A stretch of DNA of 23,754 nucleotides from Sulfurimonas sp. Its GTDB lineage: Bacteria > Campylobacterota > Campylobacteria > Campylobacterales > Sulfurimonadaceae. Both the position numbers and the translations under genes were made by a program. The first letter of the stretch is position 1. Every line of letters starts with the position of its first letter. Of this stretch, positions 17,092 through 23,754 are shown piece by piece. Under the pieces are notes generated by a model that was not told the origin of the DNA, did no database searches, and was given only the letters and a program-made list of their open reading frames with translations. The DNA lies in the NCBI GenBank assembly GCA_022712845.1, contig JAFLJV010000017.1:1-23754 (forward strand). The letters are read 5' to 3'.

Positions 17092-17742
17092 TTAGTAATT
17101 TATACTTTTATTAAATTCATTTAAACATTTGTTAGCCGCTAATTGAAGTTCACTTTTAAGTATTTTTGCATTGTTTTCTAAAAATTCACTATATGGTGGA
17201 GCAGTTTTAATATTTTCTGGAATACTTGAACAATCTCTCTTGGCAATTATATTACCATTTTTTGTATTTATAAGTCTTAATTTAGCGTGATAAATAATTT
17301 TATAAACATTCCAATCCCATTTAAAATAAGTTAATTTCCATTTAGTTGTTCTGATGTCTAAAATATAATCTTTGTTGCTATATTTGTTGATTAAAGTAGC
17401 ATAATCATAACTTAGCTCTGAATCTTCATTGAGCTCTACATTAAAAGATGCTTTTGTTGATAGTGTATTAATAAAATTTTTCTTGATATAGTGTGCAGGA
17501 TCTTCTATATTATAATCTTTGATAATTTTGTTTCCTTCATGAATCATCATCTCTTCAGCCATTCTACCAAGTATTACAGAGTCAGTTGTTTTTGCTATAA
17601 AATCAAGTTCTTGGCCTAAAGTAACAACAATAGTTTTACCGTTCATTTGGGTAAGGTCATTTTTTGCTATTTTTATATTTTTTGTACCACCACAACCTGT
17701 AAATAAAAGTATAATTATAGAAATAAAAAATAAATTTTTCAC
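17092..17742 (-). CDS. Putative lipoprotein of unknown function
   Basis: A 216-aa protein with a bacterial lipoprotein signal: MKN, a hydrophobic core (LFFISIIILLF), then TGC with Cys17 as the acylated residue. Phe at -3 of the lipobox is less common than Leu but tolerated. It should be exported and anchored in a membrane. The mature part is mixed alpha/beta in look, with several aromatic stretches (WKLTYFKWDWNVYKIIYHAK near 135-155) and a later Cys pair. I do not recognise the family. The start is GTG at 17742 with AAAGGA at 17748-17753. It begins 20 nt after the gatA stop, so it is probably read through from gatA. Its stop is 5 nt from the convergent acyltransferase-hydrolase gene, with no terminator hairpin seen between them. 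Confidence 0.8.
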   Translation of the reverse strand: MKNLFFISIIILLFTGCGGTKNIKIAKNDLTQMNGKTIVVTLGQELDFIAKTTDSVILGRMAEEMMIHEGNKIIKDYNIEDPAHYIKKNFINTLSTKASFNVELNEDSELSYDYATLINKYSNKDYILDIRTTKWKLTYFKWDWNVYKIIYHAKLRLINTKNGNIIAKRDCSSIPENIKTAPPYSEFLENNAKILKSELQLAANKCLNEFNKSINY

Positions 17743-17762
17743 TAAAATCCTTTAAATTATTT

Positions 17763-19100
17763 TTAGTAGTTTATCTGTTTTTCTAAGCTTAATGCACCAT
17801 CAAAAAGTGTTTGTTCATCATAAGCTTTAGCTATTAGTTGTAGTCCTACAGGCATTCCATTTTTAGATTTATTTATTGGAAGACAAAGAGCAGGTAATCC
17901 AGCTAGGTTTACACTAATAGAGTATAAGTCACTAAGGTACATATCCATAGGATTTTTAAGTTCACCAAATTTAGGGGCAATTCCTGGAGCAATTGGTGAA
18001 AGGATTAAATCTACATCTTTAAATATTGCATCATATTGATCTTTGATGATATGTCTAGTTTTTTGTGCTTTTACATAATAAGCTTCATAATATCCACTTG
18101 ATAATACAAAGTTTCCAAGAAGAATACGACGCTTTACTTCATCTCCAAAACCTTCGCTACGAGTCTTGATATAAGTATCTTGAAGATTTGTACCAGTTAC
18201 ACGATTTCCATAACGCATACCATCATATCTAGCTAGATTTGTAGTAGCTTCAGCAGTTGCAGTTATATAATAAGCTGAGATATCAAACTTAGCATCCATT
18301 AACTCACTTTCAACTATCTCATGACCTTGTGCTTTGAGAGCCTCTATAGCTTCTGAGTAAGCTTTTTTCACATCATCACTAGCATCTAGTATATGTTTAG
18401 GAAGTATTGCGATTTTTAGCTTTCTTGTAGCATTTAGTTTATCAGATACCTTATCATTCTTATCTGCACTTGTTGAATCTTTTTCATCATGTCCACTAAT
18501 GATGTCATACAAAATTGCAGCATCTTCAACATTTTGAGTCATTGGACCAATTTGGTCAAGTGAGGAAGCATAAGCACCTAAGCCATAACGACTTACACGC
18601 CCGTAAGTTGGCTTCATTCCAACTATTCCACAAAAAGAAGCAGGTTGACGGATAGAACCACCAGTATCACTTCCTAGAGCTGCAATAGCTAAACCAGCAC
18701 CAACAGCAGCAGCAGAACCACCAGAACTTCCACCTGGAACATATTCACTATTATGAGGGTTTTGTGTCTTGCCGTAAAAGCTAGATTCAGTTGTAGAACC
18801 CATAGCAAACTCATCCATATTTGTTCTACCAAAAGGACTTAGACCAGCACTAGACATCTTTTGGATAACTGTAGCATTATAAGGTGCAATATATCCTTGA
18901 AGAATATTAGAACCCGATGTAACAGACCAATCTTTTACTTGAATATTATCTTTTATAGCTATTGGTACACCATCACCAACATTGTTAATATCAATATAAG
19001 CGTTTAATTCAGGTTTTGCTTCAATTTTTGCTTTTAGTTCATCTTTAAATTTGTTTAGTTCATCTTTGTCTAGTTTTAGAGCTTCTTTGAGGGTAATCAC
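17763..19100 (-). CDS. gatA: Aspartyl/glutamyl-tRNA amidotransferase subunit A
   Basis: GatA is the amidase subunit of GatCAB, which hydrolyses glutamine and hands ammonia to GatB to turn Glu-tRNA(Gln) into Gln-tRNA(Gln) (and Asp-tRNA(Asn) where needed). At 445 aa it is a slightly short but full-length member. The amidase-signature triad is present with the right spacing: Lys50 (AIKDNIQ), cis-Ser125 ([12 protein letters not shown]) and nucleophile Ser149 ([12 protein letters not shown]). The start is GTG at 19100, with an AGGA-type site at 19107-19110. ogt ends 56 nt upstream and the lipoprotein gene begins 20 nt downstream. gatB and gatC are not in the window. In relatives guaB usually follows gatA; here more than 17 kb separates them. 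Confidence 0.97.
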   Translation of the reverse strand: MITLKEALKLDKDELNKFKDELKAKIEAKPELNAYIDINNVGDGVPIAIKDNIQVKDWSVTSGSNILQGYIAPYNATVIQKMSSAGLSPFGRTNMDEFAMGSTTESSFYGKTQNPHNSEYVPGGSSGGSAAAVGAGLAIAALGSDTGGSIRQPASFCGIVGMKPTYGRVSRYGLGAYASSLDQIGPMTQNVEDAAILYDIISGHDEKDSTSADKNDKVSDKLNATRKLKIAILPKHILDASDDVKKAYSEAIEALKAQGHEIVESELMDAKFDISAYYITATAEATTNLARYDGMRYGNRVTGTNLQDTYIKTRSEGFGDEVKRRILLGNFVLSSGYYEAYYVKAQKTRHIIKDQYDAIFKDVDLILSPIAPGIAPKFGELKNPMDMYLSDLYSISVNLAGLPALCLPINKSKNGMPVGLQLIAKAYDEQTLFDGALSLEKQINY

Positions 19101-19156
19101 AAAATTTCCTGTATTTATAAAATTATTTAAGTATTATATCAAAATGTGCTTATACT

Positions 19157-19657
19157 TCATTTCTCTAACCCTAAAAGTTGTTTTTTAGCATTTAAACCAC
19201 CAGCATAACCAGTTAACTTTCCGTTAGAGCCAATGATACGATGACAAGGAATAATTATGCTTATAGCATTTGCTCCATTTGCATTAGCAACAGCTCTTAC
19301 AGCTTTTTCATTTTCTATATCCTTTGAGAGTTGTAGATATGAAGATGTTGTCCCATAGGGTACTTTTATTAAAGCTTTCCATACACTTATTTGAAAAGGT
19401 GTCCCTAGTATTAAAAGTGGAATATCAAACTTTTTTCTCTCTAAGTTAAAATACTCTTCAAGTTCAGTTATAGTGTTTTGTATAACTTTGCTATCTTGAT
19501 TTATAAATGTAGCATTTAGATTTTTTGTAATTCTGTTATCAATTGATTTTCTCATTTTTCTATGCTTCCAATCAAGCATACAAAGTTTATCTTCATATGA
19601 ACCTATTATAAGCTCACCGTATTTTGTATTATGATGTTGAATATTTATTTTATTCAT
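19157..19657 (-). CDS. ogt: Methylated-DNA--protein-cysteine methyltransferase
   Basis: A suicide DNA-repair protein that transfers the alkyl group from O6-alkylguanine to its own cysteine. The 166-aa length is that of Ogt-type proteins lacking an AraC-like Ada domain. The active-site PCHR is present with Cys138 (IIIPCHRIIGSNGKLTGYAGG). The DNA-binding helix-turn-helix part shows FQISVWKALIKVPYGTTSSY and AVRAVANANGAN. The N-terminal ribonuclease-like half is less conserved, as usual. The ATG at 19657 lies inside the end of the protease gene: ATGAATAA overlaps by 8 nt, so translation is coupled and the two share a transcript. No strong ribosome binding site is seen, consistent with coupling. 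Confidence 0.95.
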   Translation of the reverse strand: MNKINIQHHNTKYGELIIGSYEDKLCMLDWKHRKMRKSIDNRITKNLNATFINQDSKVIQNTITELEEYFNLERKKFDIPLLILGTPFQISVWKALIKVPYGTTSSYLQLSKDIENEKAVRAVANANGANAISIIIPCHRIIGSNGKLTGYAGGLNAKKQLLGLEK

Positions 19658-21611
19658 TTTTCCACTCTAAAAGGTCGGTTTTTAATTCTTGTGCATTACT
19701 TGCTCTTAAGTATATATATTGCCCATTATGAAGTAAAATTTTTACAAGAGGCTTATAAAATAAAAATGACCAACCCGCAGTATGTATGAAATTTTTTAGA
19801 TTAAAAGGCTTAATTTCTATATCTACTATCTGATCTTTGTCTATATGCTTTATAGCCCCGCCAACAAGATTTAGTCTCTCTTTGGTGATATCTATACGAA
19901 CAAAATAATTTTTAAATACAACAGTTAATAAAAGTATGATGATTATGTATAGCCAAATGGAACTACATATATAGTAAATATAAAATTTTAAAGGTTCTAA
20001 AGTTTCAAAATAATATATGTTATTAAATATGAGTAATGAAAAAAGATACTCACTCCAACCACTTATAAATGCTGCGATTAAAAATATAATGACAAAAAAT
20101 AAAAATGAAAAAAATCTATTTGATAACCTTCTAGAAAATTTGATATCTCTAAGGGTATAAAGTGCATCTTTTTTTACAAAAAATAGTTTATGCGCTTTAA
20201 AATAAATAATAAACATTAAAATGATAGAAATTAAGCCAAGTACCATAAAATCATAAGGGAAAAAATAGTAATCATAACTTAAAATTTTATAACTATTTTC
20301 AGGTAAAAAACTGTTGCTAATTACTTGTTGAAAATCTTCAATTGATATAGATTTGAAAATCTCATAAGGAGTTTTATCATAAATATTTTGGTGTGTATGT
20401 AGATACTCTTGTGCTGATATCAAGTTAAGTAAAGTACCACTGTCATGTTCGAGAGTTGAGTAGTATAAAGAAGAGGTTTTTAAAGCTTCTTGTATCTCTG
20501 AAGTGGGTATTTTTTTTTGATCTTGTTGTATTTTATTTTGAACTTCTACTAAATTACTTTGGAACTCATTGTGAAGAGAACTAAATGACACACCTATTGT
20601 TGATGCATTTCTAACTCTATTATAATATTGTGAGACTGAATAAGTTTGACCTAGTTTGTTTCTTAGAAGTTGTTGCATTTTACTTGCTAAATTTTCACTA
20701 TATGCATTTAATATGAGGTACTCTTTATAATTATTTAAAATAAATTTAGTCCCTACAACCGCGTAGTTTTTTGTAGCGATTCCTGTATTAAAAAATCTAT
20801 ATGGTTTTTGATTTAATACTGCATCATATTCTAACTCTTGTGCTTTTTTTATACCTTTTTTTGTAACACTTCCATATTTTTCTTTTATCAATGACATCAT
20901 CTCTTTATCATCAAAATTACCTGCAACTTTAAGTGTCATGTTTTTTGGATAATAATACTCATCGTAAAACTTCATAACCTCTTCTAGGGTAAAGTCATAA
21001 TTATTTTTCTTAAAGTAGTATTGTGATGCTATATCTTTCTCTTTTTTCATACCAAAACTATTGTAGTATGAATCACTTGTGTCAGGGAAAAGTGTTCCAA
21101 TGGATGTAAAGAGTTTTGAGATGGTGTTTGTATATTTTTCAAACCCTTGTAATTCACCTATCTCAGTTTGTAATGCTCGTTTTTCAATCTCTAAATCTTC
21201 CTCATTTACCTGTTTATCAAACAACATTTGAGAAAAAGTATCTACAAGCCAGTAAGATTTATCACTATCTATAGTTGCAAGATACTCCGTTTTATACCTT
21301 CCTGTTCGTCCATTTATATAAGTAGCACCTTCCTCTTTTACATAATCCAAATAATCTTTATGTGGAATTCTTTGATCTCTAAAAATTATATGCTCTGTTA
21401 AGTGAGCTATCCCACTATTTTCTTTGTTCTCAACATCCATTCCAGTAGCAACACTAACTATTACCTGAGTTGTCTCAGCTAATTTATCACTAAGTAGATA
21501 AACCTTTAACCCGTTATCTAGTTGTTCATATTTGATATTTTTATAAGGGTCATCTTGTGCAAGTGAGAGAAGAGGTAAAAGTAAAAATAGTAAGAATAAG
21601 TAGTGTTTCAT
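19650..21611 (-). CDS. Membrane-tethered M16-family zinc protease with C-terminal membrane and cytoplasmic-like domain
   Basis: This 653-aa protein has an unusual architecture. A signal peptide (residues 1-18, SLA then Gln19) precedes an M16 peptidase unit at about 25-450. The zinc site is HLTEH at 70-74, with a third ligand at Glu150 in EKRALQTEIGEL, the expected spacing for the inverzincin HXXEH family. One unit of two M16 half-domains fits this length. Three hydrophobic segments follow at about 455-473, 497-517 and 543-567. A C-terminal domain of about 80 residues (572-653) resembles the short bacterial PH-like/YdbT-type beta domains (HIDKDQIVDIEIK, LLHNGQYIYLRA). With the protease outside, an odd number of segments puts the tail in the cytosol. 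M16 proteins usually lack such an anchor. The ribosome binding site is weak. Substrate is unknown. It overlaps ogt by 8 nt. Confidence 0.85.
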   Translation of the reverse strand: MKHYLFLLFLLLPLLSLAQDDPYKNIKYEQLDNGLKVYLLSDKLAETTQVIVSVATGMDVENKENSGIAHLTEHIIFRDQRIPHKDYLDYVKEEGATYINGRTGRYKTEYLATIDSDKSYWLVDTFSQMLFDKQVNEEDLEIEKRALQTEIGELQGFEKYTNTISKLFTSIGTLFPDTSDSYYNSFGMKKEKDIASQYYFKKNNYDFTLEEVMKFYDEYYYPKNMTLKVAGNFDDKEMMSLIKEKYGSVTKKGIKKAQELEYDAVLNQKPYRFFNTGIATKNYAVVGTKFILNNYKEYLILNAYSENLASKMQQLLRNKLGQTYSVSQYYNRVRNASTIGVSFSSLHNEFQSNLVEVQNKIQQDQKKIPTSEIQEALKTSSLYYSTLEHDSGTLLNLISAQEYLHTHQNIYDKTPYEIFKSISIEDFQQVISNSFLPENSYKILSYDYYFFPYDFMVLGLISIILMFIIYFKAHKLFFVKKDALYTLRDIKFSRRLSNRFFSFLFFVIIFLIAAFISGWSEYLFSLLIFNNIYYFETLEPLKFYIYYICSSIWLYIIIILLLTVVFKNYFVRIDITKERLNLVGGAIKHIDKDQIVDIEIKPFNLKNFIHTAGWSFLFYKPLVKILLHNGQYIYLRASNAQELKTDLLEWKNE

Positions 21612-21673
21612 ATAATATCCATATATTAGTATTGGTTATTATAGATAATTATTGTAAATAAGGAGAATAATTG

Positions 21674-21964
21674 TTAATCTCTATCTTTCCAATAGTTTGG
21701 TTTTCTATTGAGTTGCATAATTGCTAAGATTATTATTTTAGTATCTTTTTGATAGTAGATTACTCCAAAAGGAAATCTATTGGTTAAACATCTTCTTATC
21801 TCTCCGTCAAGCTTTTGCCAAGCATTTGGAAATTTTAATACTCTTTGAATAGTTTGATGAACTTCGTAGGCAAACTCTGAACCAAGATTTACTTTACACT
21901 CTTCATAATAATCAACAGAGGCATTTAACTCAGCTATAGCATCAGGATGAAATAAGTATGTCAT
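21674..21964 (-). CDS. ParE/RelE-superfamily toxin of a type II toxin-antitoxin module
   Basis: A 96-aa protein with the ParE/RelE fold signature: FHPDAIAELNASVDYYEE at the N-terminus, GSEFAYEVHQTI, FPNAWQKLDGEIRRC, then RFPFGVIYYQ, and the C-terminal AIMQLNRKPNYWKDR. This fits the plasmid-stabilisation (ParE-like) branch. Members poison gyrase or cleave mRNA; which applies cannot be told from sequence. It begins directly after the antitoxin stop codon (TAA then ATG, no gap), so the two are translated together. No frameshift or premature stop is seen, so it looks intact. It ends 62 nt before the protease gene. Confidence 0.9.
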   Translation of the reverse strand: MTYLFHPDAIAELNASVDYYEECKVNLGSEFAYEVHQTIQRVLKFPNAWQKLDGEIRRCLTNRFPFGVIYYQKDTKIIILAIMQLNRKPNYWKDRD

Positions 21965-22198
21965 TTAAGAGTTTAGTTTTTTAGCAATATCTTTAAAAAC
22001 TTCATCTCCCTCTACTAAATTTATAGAGTTAGATTCAATCTCATTTTTTCTTTTGTTAACTTCTTCTATCCATAACTTATCAATAGAAGCATTTGAAGGA
22101 TTTATACTAGCTAATATTTTATCAACAATTTTAGTTTTTATGTCAATAGGTAAAATATCTATCTCATCAAATAATTGTTCTTGTTTTAAAGCTAGCAT
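21965..22198 (-). CDS. Antitoxin, putative addiction module component family
   Basis: A 77-aa protein upstream of the ParE-like toxin in the usual antitoxin-first order. The sequence (DEIDILPIDIKTKIVDKILASI, then SIDKLWIEEVNKRKNEIES, and VEGDEVFKDIAKKL at the end) matches the small addiction-module component family (TIGR02574 type), whose C-terminal EGDEVFKDI-like tail wraps the toxin. Strong AAGGAG at 22205-22210 precedes the ATG by 6 nt. The complex normally represses its own promoter, and a good -10 lies just upstream. Confidence 0.9.
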   Translation of the reverse strand: MLALKQEQLFDEIDILPIDIKTKIVDKILASINPSNASIDKLWIEEVNKRKNEIESNSINLVEGDEVFKDIAKKLNS

Positions 22199-22296
22199 AA
22201 TAAACTCCTTAATATATATGATAATTATAGCAAAAGTATTAGAATAGCTTACTTTCTGAAGTGAAGTTTTATATTTTTAAATAATTGTATTTATTT
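22199..22296 (-). promoter_or_regulatory. Promoter of the toxin-antitoxin pair
   Basis: On the minus strand TATAAT (22224-22229) is preceded by TGC, an extended -10, about 26 nt before the antitoxin start. No good -35 is visible. The 8-bp palindrome ATAATTAT (22221-22228) overlaps the -10 and could be an autorepression operator. The rest of this short gap, beyond the upstream membrane-protein gene, shows no terminator. Confidence 0.5.
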
Positions 22297-22830
22297 TTAG
22301 AGTTTGCGAGAAGATTTATAAGTTTTTTTATATTTTATAATAATTATTAAAATAAACATTATTAAAAAAAGAAAAGTAAATATATTAAGTTCTTCATTAT
22401 AGAAAATATATTTATGTATATTTTCTATAAATATATAAAAAAGACCAATAGTAGTTGCTATTAAAAAATCATTAAAATAATCTTTATCAAATGATTCTTT
22501 AGATTTATTGAATTTTAATGATAAACCAAAAAAATAAAATAAAAGAGAAGTAAAAAAGATTAGATATGCATATCCTGTATTATTGTTTAGATTAAGTAAT
22601 CCAATTATTGTTCCTCCTGAGTATAAACCTACAGAAGCTATATAAATTTCTTTTGAATATTTTTTTGATTTTTTAGAAATTTTAAAATTGGAAATAATAT
22701 TCATTAAAGATAATATTTTAGTATCAATCATTTTTTGAAAATCTAGTAAAAATGAATATGCAAATAATATACCAATAAGTTTTAGTACTATAAAATAATA
22801 AAAAATTATAAATACAATATATCTTTCCAT
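22297..22830 (-). CDS. Hypothetical AT-rich multi-pass membrane protein
   Basis: I do not recognise this protein. From the ATG at 22830 it has 177 residues and about five hydrophobic segments: near 3-28 (YIVFIIFYYFIVLKLIGIL), 64-80 (ASVGLYSGGTIIGLL), 87-105, 120-140 and 150-170. Lys-rich loops follow the first and last, including KISKKSKKYSKE and the tail KYKKTYKSSRKL. The gene is poorer in G+C than its neighbours, with many Ile, Phe, Lys and Asn codons, which suggests recent acquisition or weak constraint. The frame is open upstream to a TTG at 22902, but that would overlap the small ORF in another frame and has no better ribosome binding site, so the ATG is preferred. The site before it (AAGTGA) is weak. 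It lies 25 nt after the 35-aa ORF. Confidence 0.6.
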   Translation of the reverse strand: MERYIVFIIFYYFIVLKLIGILFAYSFLLDFQKMIDTKILSLMNIISNFKISKKSKKYSKEIYIASVGLYSGGTIIGLLNLNNNTGYAYLIFFTSLLFYFFGLSLKFNKSKESFDKDYFNDFLIATTIGLFYIFIENIHKYIFYNEELNIFTFLFLIMFILIIIIKYKKTYKSSRKL

Positions 22831-22855
22831 AAAATAATCACTTAAAATTAATTTT

Positions 22856-22963
22856 TTACTTAAACCTCTTAACCAAAAAAATTCCAATCCCAACAAGAAC
22901 AAATATCATAGATATAGTTACTATGATAAAAGAGCTTTCAACGGGTTGTGAGAAATCAGGCAT
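22856..22963 (-). CDS. Small single-pass membrane protein (35 aa), overlaps end of ileS
   Basis: An ORF of 35 codons starts with ATG at 22963-22961, inside the last codons of ileS, and overlaps its TGA stop by 8 nt. The product begins MPDFSQPVESS, then has one membrane segment (FIIVTISMIFVLVGIGIFLV) and ends in the basic tail KRFK, so the C-terminus should face the cytosol. No separate ribosome binding site is obvious; the overlap suggests translation coupled to ileS. As I recall, Campylobacter jejuni carries a similarly small membrane ORF (Cj1060c) between ileS and gatA, which supports this being real. That comparison is from memory. Function is unknown. Confidence 0.65.
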   Translation of the reverse strand: MPDFSQPVESSFIIVTISMIFVLVGIGIFLVKRFK

Positions 22964-23754
22964 TTACTACTCTGTCACATCTTACACATATTGAGTCTTC
23001 ATCTTCTGCTTGGTATTTCCAACATCTTGGACATTTTGCTTTAGTTGCTTTAGCTATTACAAAGATATCACTATCAACTTCAAATTTGCCAAGTTCTTGT
23101 GTTACTTCACCACTTGTAACACCAGAAACTACAAACCAGTCTTCAACTTCAGTTTTATCCATACCTAGAGCAGTTGTAGATTCAGTATATAAAACTAACT
23201 CTAGTGCACTTTTTATGATTTTTTCTTTTTTAAGTCCATCAACAACACTACCAAAACCATCTCTTGCTTTAAGCATATACTCTGCGTTAAAGTTTAACTC
23301 AACTGAGCTTATCTCTTGGTAAACTAAATCAAAAATATCATCTGCATCACCTTTGATGATAGATGGAGCATTTTCTATAATTTCATCTGCTGTATAAGTT
23401 AAAATCGGTGCAACTAAAACTAAAAGTGACTTAGTCATAATAGCCATAGCACTTTGAGAAGAGTTTCTTTTTGCATCATTTAACCCATCACAATATAGTG
23501 AATCTTTAGTGATGTCGATGTAAATACCACTAAGCTCATTAACGATGAAGTTATTTAGTAAGCTCATACCATGAACTAAGTTGTACTCAGAAAATGATTT
23601 GTGAACTTCGTTAAATACATCTCTAGCAACACTAAGTATCCATTTATCAAGCTCACCCATCTCACTTAATGGAGTTAAAGTTTCTAGGTCGTTAATATTT
23701 GCAAGCATAATTCTAAAAGTATTTCTTAGTTTACGATAGTTTTCAGATGTTTGT
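22956..23754 (-). CDS. ileS: Isoleucine--tRNA ligase, C-terminal part (truncated by window edge)
   Basis: IleRS charges tRNA(Ile) with isoleucine. The minus-strand frame is open to the right edge, giving the last 265 residues; the ATG at 23708 is internal and not a start, because the residues before it (SENYRKLRNTFRI) belong to the anticodon-binding domain of IleRS. It continues with LANINDLETLTPLSEMGELDKWIL and the helical anticodon domain. The C-terminal zinc ribbon is CPRCW...C..C, with four Cys codons at 23031-23033, 23022-23024, 22986-22988 and 22977-22979. This is the bacterial type 1 IleRS end. Its TGA stop overlaps the start of the 35-aa ORF. Confidence 0.96.
   Translation of the reverse strand, partial: QTSENYRKLRNTFRIMLANINDLETLTPLSEMGELDKWILSVARDVFNEVHKSFSEYNLVHGMSLLNNFIVNELSGIYIDITKDSLYCDGLNDAKRNSSQSAMAIMTKSLLVLVAPILTYTADEIIENAPSIIKGDADDIFDLVYQEISSVELNFNAEYMLKARDGFGSVVDGLKKEKIIKSALELVLYTESTTALGMDKTEVEDWFVVSGVTSGEVTQELGKFEVDSDIFVIAKATKAKCPRCWKYQAEDEDSICVRCDRVVNA

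Noticed and set aside
17080..17100. Bidirectional terminator between the two convergent stop codons
   Set aside because: No GC-rich stem or T-run is present in this short AT-rich junction.
22230..22270. Terminator hairpin after the membrane-protein gene
   Set aside because: ACTT...AAGT pairing is only about 4 bp and no T-run follows.
22831..22902. TTG start extending the AT-rich membrane protein by 24 residues
   Set aside because: The extension overlaps the 35-aa ORF in another frame and has no better ribosome binding site; the ATG at 22830 is simpler.
22948..23322. Open frame on the plus strand opposite ileS
   Set aside because: It is antisense to a well-conserved gene and its product resembles no protein; it arises from ileS codon bias. 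Similar antisense frames in gltB, fadJ and fadE were dismissed for the same reason.
1..23754. tRNA genes, rRNA, CRISPR arrays or a full insertion sequence with transposase
   Set aside because: None were seen on either strand; apart from short intergenic gaps, the window is filled by the listed genes.

Overview
The window is a low-G+C bacterial chromosome segment that most resembles a Campylobacterota (epsilonproteobacterial) genome, probably a Sulfurimonas- or Arcobacter-like organism. The reasons are the AT-rich code, short intergenic gaps, and ileS, gatA and guaB lying near each other on one strand. As I recall it, ileS - small membrane ORF - gatA - guaB is close together in Campylobacter jejuni, and gatA-guaB are neighbours in Helicobacter pylori. 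Genus-level assignment is inference.

Layout. (1) 1-411, minus strand: the 5' part of guaB, running off the left edge. (2) 412-827: the guaB/gltB divergent intergenic region. It holds a 270-bp element with perfect 32-bp inverted ends that enclose two further hairpins, so one strand can fold into a three-way junction with complementary loops. (3) 828-6834, plus: gltB-gltD, the two subunits of NADPH glutamate synthase. (4) 6844-7098, minus: a small acidic protein of unknown function, convergent with gltD. (5) 7349-17086, plus: a tight five-gene operon for fatty-acid beta-oxidation (fadD-type acyl-CoA synthetase, fadI-type thiolase, fadJ-type multifunctional enzyme, fadE-type dehydrogenase). It ends in an acyltransferase fused to an alpha/beta hydrolase. 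(6) 17092-23754, minus: in transcription order ileS (3' part), a 35-aa membrane protein overlapping it, an AT-rich membrane protein, a ParE/RelE-type toxin-antitoxin pair, a membrane-tethered M16 protease, ogt, gatA and a lipoprotein.

How it fits together. The fad operon encodes a complete cycle: activation of free fatty acid, dehydrogenation, hydration plus second dehydrogenation, and thiolysis. The terminal acyltransferase-hydrolase could feed acyl chains in or recycle them. No electron-transferring flavoprotein gene is present here, so FadE electrons must be passed on by genes elsewhere. GltBD assimilates nitrogen into glutamate. The housekeeping genes ileS, gatA and guaB look like a conserved block opened at two places: between ileS and gatA (membrane protein, toxin-antitoxin, protease, ogt) and between gatA and guaB (lipoprotein, fad operon, small protein, gltBD, inverted-repeat element).

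Most notable items: the three-way-junction element next to guaB; the acyltransferase-hydrolase fusion with an HX4E instead of HX4D motif; the M16 protease with three C-terminal membrane segments and a small C-terminal domain; the compact fad operon in this lineage; and the short ORF overlapping the end of ileS.
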